Positions 31,840 through 35,904 of a stretch of 35,904 nt of DNA are shown here, one piece after another; position 1 is the stretch's first letter, and every line of letters begins with the position of its first letter. The position numbers and the translations under genes are program-made. The DNA is taken from NCBI GenBank assembly GCA_018830445.1, contig JAHJSN010000127.1, positions 1-35,904 on the forward strand. Direction: 5' to 3'. The stretch comes from Alphaproteobacteria bacterium (GTDB lineage: Bacteria > Pseudomonadota > Alphaproteobacteria > Rhizobiales > Hyphomicrobiaceae). The notes under the pieces are model-generated. The model was not told where the DNA came from and did no database searches. It saw only the letters and a list, made by a program, of their open reading frames with translations.

Positions 31840-33195
31840 ATGAACTATTACGCATATGAACTCGCGCACGCACTGATCTCGCCCATGCGGATGGCCGCGC
31901 AGGGCCTCAAGATGCAGATGCAGTTGCCATTCAATCCCATGGCCATGACGCCGATGGGCAAGTCGATTGCAGCCGCCGTAGACGTTTTCGAAGGCATCAC
32001 CAGACGGTATGGCAAACCGGAGTGGGATATCCACTCGACCCACGTCGACGGCGTCGATGTCCCGATCCGTATCGAAACCGTCCGCCGCAAGCCGTTCTGC
32101 AACCTCGTCCATTTCGTACGCGACGACTGGGTCGGCAACGGCACAGTGTTGCCGAAAGTTCTGATCGTCGCGCCGATGTCCGGTCACTACGCAACCCTGC
32201 TGCGCGGCACCGTGGAAGCGATGCTGCCGGAACATGACGTATACGTCACCGACTGGATCGACGCCCGCGACGTCCCCGTGACCGACGGCCGTTTCGACCT
32301 CAACGACTACGTCGATTACGTCATCGAATTCATCCAGCATATCGGCGAGCGCACACACCTCATCGCGGTATGCCAGCCCGCCGTTCCGGTTTTGATCGCC
32401 GCCGCCGTGATGGCCGGAGAGGACGATCCGTTCCAGCCGATGTCGATGACGTTGATCGGCGGTCCAATCGACACGCGCCGCAACCCGACGGCGGTCAACC
32501 AACTCGCAGAACAAAAGTCGATGGACTGGTTCGAGCAGAATGTCATCGCGCTCGTGCCCTTCCCCAACGCCGGCTTCATGCGCCGTGTCTATCCCGGTTT
32601 CATCCAGCTCACCGGCTTCATGACCATGAACCTGGAGCGGCACACCAAGGCCCACCTGGATCTCTTCGAGAACCTCGTCCAGGGCGACTGCGACAGCGTC
32701 ACTCAACACCGCGAGTTCTATGAAGAATACCTCGCCGTAATGGACCTGACGGCCGAATTCTATCTCCAGACCGTCGAAACGGTATTCCAGACGCACGCGA
32801 TCCCCGAAGGCACCTTCATGCACAACGGCACGCGGGTCGATTGCGGCAACATCCGCCGCACGGCGCTGCTCACCATCGAAGGCGAACGCGACGACATCTC
32901 CGGCCGCGGCCAGACCGAGGCCGCCCAGGACCTGTGCACCAACCTGCCCTTCGACGACAAGTTTCACTACGTTCAGCCCGGCGTCGGACACTACGGCGTC
33001 TTCAACGGCCGCCGCTGGCGCAGCGAGATCCAGCCGCGCATTCGCGATTTCATCCGCTCGACGGAGTTCCGCCGCGACCGCGGAGCAAGGCTCGTCGTCA
33101 ACGGTCACGAGGCGCCCTACCAGTCTTTGCAGGACGAAGACCACGAAATTCCCGAATGGGATCGCGTCGCCGTCTCCAACATGAAGCACGGCTGA
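31840..33195 (+). CDS. phaZ: Intracellular poly(3-hydroxybutyrate) depolymerase
   Basis: Degrades stored PHB granules. 451 residues, as for Ralstonia PhaZ1-type enzymes. Cys178 in LIAVCQPAVPV replaces the Ser of the lipase box, as known for this family; ERDDIS and GVGHYGVFNGRRW hold the candidate Asp and His. The N-terminal YYAYELAHALISPMR and PKVLIVAPMSGHYATLLRGTVE are family-typical. No signal peptide, consistent with a cytoplasmic granule enzyme. It stands alone, convergent with the ABC exporter. Confidence 0.93.
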   Translation: MNYYAYELAHALISPMRMAAQGLKMQMQLPFNPMAMTPMGKSIAAAVDVFEGITRRYGKPEWDIHSTHVDGVDVPIRIETVRRKPFCNLVHFVRDDWVGNGTVLPKVLIVAPMSGHYATLLRGTVEAMLPEHDVYVTDWIDARDVPVTDGRFDLNDYVDYVIEFIQHIGERTHLIAVCQPAVPVLIAAAVMAGEDDPFQPMSMTLIGGPIDTRRNPTAVNQLAEQKSMDWFEQNVIALVPFPNAGFMRRVYPGFIQLTGFMTMNLERHTKAHLDLFENLVQGDCDSVTQHREFYEEYLAVMDLTAEFYLQTVETVFQTHAIPEGTFMHNGTRVDCGNIRRTALLTIEGERDDISGRGQTEAAQDLCTNLPFDDKFHYVQPGVGHYGVFNGRRWRSEIQPRIRDFIRSTEFRRDRGARLVVNGHEAPYQSLQDEDHEIPEWDRVAVSNMKHG

Positions 33196-33263
33196 CCGCC
33201 ACCGACGTTTCGCTATCGGCGTGACGGTATCGCGGTTAAAGCGTGCCGTGCCAGACCTGCGGC

Positions 33264-35063
33264 CTATTCGGCGGCTTCCAGCCCGAACTGCAAGTCCGCC
33301 AGCCGGCCGTAAAGCCCGCCAGCCTGCGACAGCGTGCGGTGATCGCCGACCTCGACCACGCGGCCGTTTTCGATGACGATGATCCGGTCCGCCTGCTTTA
33401 CCGTGGCCAGCCGGTGCGCGATCACAAGCGTCGTACGCCCAGCCATGACGCCAACGAGCGCCTTCTGCACGTCCTGCTCGCTTTCCGCATCAAGAGCACT
33501 TGTAGCTTCGTCAAGCAGCAGGATCGGTGCGTTGCGCAATAGCGCGCGCGCCAATGCGATGCGTTGCCGCTGGCCGCCCGACAGCGTCACGCCGCGTTCG
33601 CCAAGTTGCGTCTTGTAGCCCTCCGGCAAAGCCCTGATGAACGTATCGGCATGGGCCGCCGCCGCCGCCGCTTCGACATCTTTCAGCGACGCACCCGGCG
33701 TCCCGTAGCGGATGTTTTCAAGGACCGTATCGGCGAACAGCGCCACATCCTGCGGCACCAGCGCCATGCGCCCGCGCACGTCTTCCAGCGAAGCCCGGCG
33801 AATATCGACGCCGTCGATTTTTATCGAGCCGCTTGCGGGATCGAAGAAGCGCAGGATGAGCGAGAAGATCGTCGTCTTCCCAGCTCCCGAAGGCCCCACC
33901 AGGGCCACCGTTTCACCAGCCGCGATTTTGAACGAAACATCATCGAGCGCGGCATCGTCAGGTCGCGAAGGGTAACGGAACGAGACGTTCTCGAATTCAA
34001 CTTCGCCAAGCGGCGGCTGCGGCAACGCAACGGGTTTTTCCGGCGAACGAATCTCAGGGGCAACCGCCAGCAGCTCCATCAACCGTTCCGTTGCGCCGGC
34101 CGCCTGGCTCATCTCGCCCCACACTTCCGAAAGTTCCGCCAGCGCGCCGGCCGCGAAAACCGCGTAAAGCACGAACTGCCCCAGCCGTCCGCCGCTGATC
34201 TCACCCGACACGACCGAGGAAGCCCCATACCAGAGCACGCCGACGATGCTGCAAGTCACCAGTGCAATGGCGACAGCCGTCAGCCCTGCGCGCGCAACAA
34301 GCCGGGAGCGCGCTGCCTGGAAGGCATCCTCCACCGCCCCCGCGTAGCGCCGCGAGACTTCCCCCTCATGCCCGAACGCCTGCATGGTGCGCACCGCCGA
34401 CAGGTTCTCGGCGGCATAAGCGGAGGCGCCTGCAAGGCTGTCTTGCGCCTCACGCGACTTCTTCCGGACCAGCTTGCCGTAGGCCATCAGCGGCAGCACG
34501 ATTGCAGGGATTGCCACGAGAACCAGGAGTGACAGCGTCGGGCTCGTCACCAGCATCATCGCAAGAGCGCCGATGAGCATGATCGCGTTGCGCAAAAGCT
34601 GGCTGAGCGCTGTCCCCGCCGCAGCCTTGATCTGCGTTGTATCGGCTGTCAGCCGGCTCATCATTTCGCCGGAATGCGAACGCTCGAAGAAGGCCGGCCC
34701 AAGCCTCGCCAGATGCGCGAAGACATCCCCGCGCAGGTCCGAAACGACTCGCTCACCGAGCCAATTGACGAAATAGAAGCGCGACGAACTCGCCAACGCC
34801 AATACCAGCCCGATAACGATCAACATGCCGAAATACTGGCCGATCAGCGTGCCGTCGGTTCCCGCGAAGCCGTGATCGATCATCCGCCGCACGGCAAGCG
34901 GCACGCTCAGCATGGCAATCGCTGAAACGACCAGCGCAATGCCGGCTCCCGCCAGCACACCTGGATACCTCAGCACATAAGGCTTCAGGCCCATGAGCGG
35001 CTTCAGCGAACGGCGTTTGGCGGCGGCTTCGGCGTCACCGGAATCGTTTTTTCTGCGCTTCAA
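33264..35063 (-). CDS. MsbA-type ABC exporter (fused permease-ATPase)
   Basis: 599 residues: six membrane segments (about 35-310), with coupling segments DLRGDVFAHLARLG and AAENLSAVRTMQAFGHE, then a nucleotide-binding domain with Walker A GPSGAGKT (390-397), LSGGQRQR (494-501), Walker B LLLDEATS (515-522) and the His of AHRLAT. A half-transporter that works as a homodimer. This ABCB subgroup is common in alphaproteobacteria; lipid or drug export is the family expectation, but the substrate is not evident. Confidence 0.92.
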   Translation of the reverse strand: MKRRKNDSGDAEAAAKRRSLKPLMGLKPYVLRYPGVLAGAGIALVVSAIAMLSVPLAVRRMIDHGFAGTDGTLIGQYFGMLIVIGLVLALASSSRFYFVNWLGERVVSDLRGDVFAHLARLGPAFFERSHSGEMMSRLTADTTQIKAAAGTALSQLLRNAIMLIGALAMMLVTSPTLSLLVLVAIPAIVLPLMAYGKLVRKKSREAQDSLAGASAYAAENLSAVRTMQAFGHEGEVSRRYAGAVEDAFQAARSRLVARAGLTAVAIALVTCSIVGVLWYGASSVVSGEISGGRLGQFVLYAVFAAGALAELSEVWGEMSQAAGATERLMELLAVAPEIRSPEKPVALPQPPLGEVEFENVSFRYPSRPDDAALDDVSFKIAAGETVALVGPSGAGKTTIFSLILRFFDPASGSIKIDGVDIRRASLEDVRGRMALVPQDVALFADTVLENIRYGTPGASLKDVEAAAAAAHADTFIRALPEGYKTQLGERGVTLSGGQRQRIALARALLRNAPILLLDEATSALDAESEQDVQKALVGVMAGRTTLVIAHRLATVKQADRIIVIENGRVVEVGDHRTLSQAGGLYGRLADLQFGLEAAE

Positions 35064-35387
35064 GGGAATAGAACTCTCATGTGGGCTGCGAATACGATAA
35101 AACCGGCCACCACGGCAAGGCTGGACGGCAAGATGCCCAACCTTGTCTCACGGAACAAGGCCGCCGTCTCGTTAACACCTGCCACTAAGGGCGGACAAAA
35201 CGCCCCGCCGCAGCCGAATTTTCGTTTCCCTGCCTTGTTTCCGGAGCCGTTTCGGACTATTGAACCCGCTTGAAATCCACAGCCGACTGGCGAATTCGAT
35301 CCTTCGACCATGTGCGCAAACCCGATACCGGCCTGACGGGGTATCGGCAACGCCGCCGACGAAGGCATCCAGCAATTGGACCGACCG
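35064..35387. other. Divergent ABC exporter/rpmE region with one palindrome
   Basis: No gene is supported. At 35322-35347, CCGATACC and GGTATCGG flank a GGCCTGACGG centre. The layout, AACC before and GGCAACG after, resembles one unit of the CAACACCGGC family with CGATACC in place of CAACACC. It lies 40 bp before rpmE, in its leader. Confidence 0.5.
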
Positions 35388-35612
35388 ATGAACAAAGATC
35401 CCGAATTCCACCCCCATTACCATCAGGTCAAGGTGGTCATGACCGACGGCACCGAGTTCCTCACCTACTCGACGTACGGTCAGGAAGGCGACACCATCAC
35501 CCTCGACATCGACCCGAATTCACACCCGGCCTGGACCGGCGGCGACCAGAAGTTGATGGACCGCGGCGGTCGCCTCAGCCGCTTCAAGAAGAAGTTCGAA
35601 GGCCTCTTCTGA
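35388..35612 (+). CDS. rpmE: 50S ribosomal protein L31, cysteine-free form
   Basis: 74 residues. [38 protein letters not shown] and [16 protein letters not shown] match alphaproteobacterial L31. No cysteine is present, so it is the zinc-independent (C-minus) form, unlike E. coli RpmE with its CxC..CxxC site. The ATG at 35388 follows GGACCGACCG; a TTG four codons earlier is also open. Confidence 0.95.
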   Translation: MNKDPEFHPHYHQVKVVMTDGTEFLTYSTYGQEGDTITLDIDPNSHPAWTGGDQKLMDRGGRLSRFKKKFEGLF

Positions 35613-35636
35613 GCCCGGCTTCAGTTCGGCGACGAC

Positions 35637-35669
35637 AAAAGGCCCGGATCGGCGATCCGGGCCTTTTTG
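35637..35669 (+). terminator. Intrinsic terminator of rpmE
   Basis: AAAAGGCCCGGATC pairs with GATCCGGGCCTTTT around a short loop, and the stem runs into TTTTTG. 24 bp after the rpmE stop. The A-tract before the stem makes it potentially bidirectional. Confidence 0.95.
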
Positions 35670-35764
35670 TATTTGGATTCAAGAAGTGCGACCTTGCGGC
35701 AATCAACAATCAGTCCGCGACTGCCGCCCCCGCCCGGCGCTGGACTCGACCGCCAGCCAAACAG

Positions 35765-35843
35765 ACTAGTACCCGCTTTCAGAAGTTCGTGAGTCATTCG
35801 CGGCAACCACCTTGACGAACTTCTGAAAGCAGAGGGTACTAGT
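35765..35843. repeat. Long inverted repeat with CTAGT tip (element D)
   Basis: GCTTTCAGAAGTTCGT (35775-35790) and ACGAACTTCTGAAAGC (35815-35830) are exact 16-bp complements; the outer arms ACTAGTACC and GGTACTAGT are exact 9-bp complements, with one extra base on one side and four on the other. 79 bp. Confidence 0.9.
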
Positions 35844-35855
35844 AAAATATTGAAT

Positions 35856-35904
35856 CTAGTACCGCTTTTCGATCAGAAGTCCCTGAGAGCGGTTGACTGA
35901 TGCG
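35856..35904. repeat. Possible further CTAGT element, cut by the window end (element E)
   Basis: CTAGTACCGCTTTTC starts 13 bp after element D and resembles its left end (CTAGTACCCGCTTTC). AGCGGT near 35888 can pair with ACCGCT. The window ends before any closing CTAG. Confidence 0.5.

Noticed and set aside
31837-33189. A 450-codon open frame antisense to the PHB depolymerase
   Set aside because: It mirrors phaZ almost exactly, has no recognisable domain, and GC-rich third positions commonly open the antisense frame.

Overview
The window comes from a GC-rich alphaproteobacterium, most likely of the Hyphomicrobiales (Rhizobiales) group. The evidence is gene content and order: the collinear block zapA, 6S RNA, 5-formyl-THF cyclo-ligase, YmdB-type phosphoesterase, yebC, ruvC, ruvA ... 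ruvB, ybgC, tolQ, tolR, tolA, tolB, pal is typical of this group, as are the cysteine-free L31, the intracellular PHB depolymerase and the NuoE with a long C-terminal extension. No species call is possible from the sequence alone.

Layout, left to right. 0.2-9.2 kb (minus strand): the Tol-Pal envelope system with ybgC, a Tat-exported metallophosphoesterase and ruvB. Two tandem 42-44 aa lipoproteins lie between tolB and pal, and a degenerate Pal paralogue follows pal. A four-unit 41-bp palindromic repeat array separates tolQ from tolR. 9.26-19.85 kb: an assorted block lying between ruvB and ruvA, genes that are normally adjacent. It holds a small membrane protein, a GIY-YIG nuclease between two 65-bp direct repeats, an isolated nuoE-(57 aa membrane ORF)-nuoF module preceded by palindromic repeat arrays, two membrane proteins, a SIMPL-domain protein, a CAU-anticodon tRNA, a sulfotransferase, a zeta-toxin-like kinase, an unknown protein, an ELM1-like protein, a cyclophilin-like protein and another membrane protein. 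19.87-24.68 kb (minus): ruvA, ruvC, yebC, ymdB-like, fau/ygfA, a 152-nt candidate 6S RNA, zapA and a coiled-coil protein. 25.1-29.0 kb (plus): gap, thiE-like, a Sel1-repeat protein and an inositol monophosphatase. 29.4-31.4 kb: a MotA/MotB-like ion-channel pair without flagellar neighbours. 31.8-35.1 kb: PHB depolymerase and a convergent MsbA-type ABC exporter. 35.4 kb: rpmE with a textbook terminator.

How the genes work together: TolQRAB-Pal with YbgC forms the envelope-constriction machine; RuvABC resolves Holliday junctions; zapA and the Tol system serve division; nuoE and nuoF encode the NADH-oxidising tip of complex I.

The most unusual content is non-coding. One dispersed palindrome family (core CAACACCGGC-TG-CCGAGTGTTG) forms arrays in at least four intergenic regions, with a likely single variant at a fifth. 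A second set of long hairpins has CTAGT tips but different stems, at 29.07, 31.54, 31.62 and 35.77 kb. A telomere-like 14-bp repeat lies between two convergent genes, and a repeat-flanked GIY-YIG gene lies inside the ruvA/ruvB gap. I see no phage, transposase, CRISPR or known defence locus.
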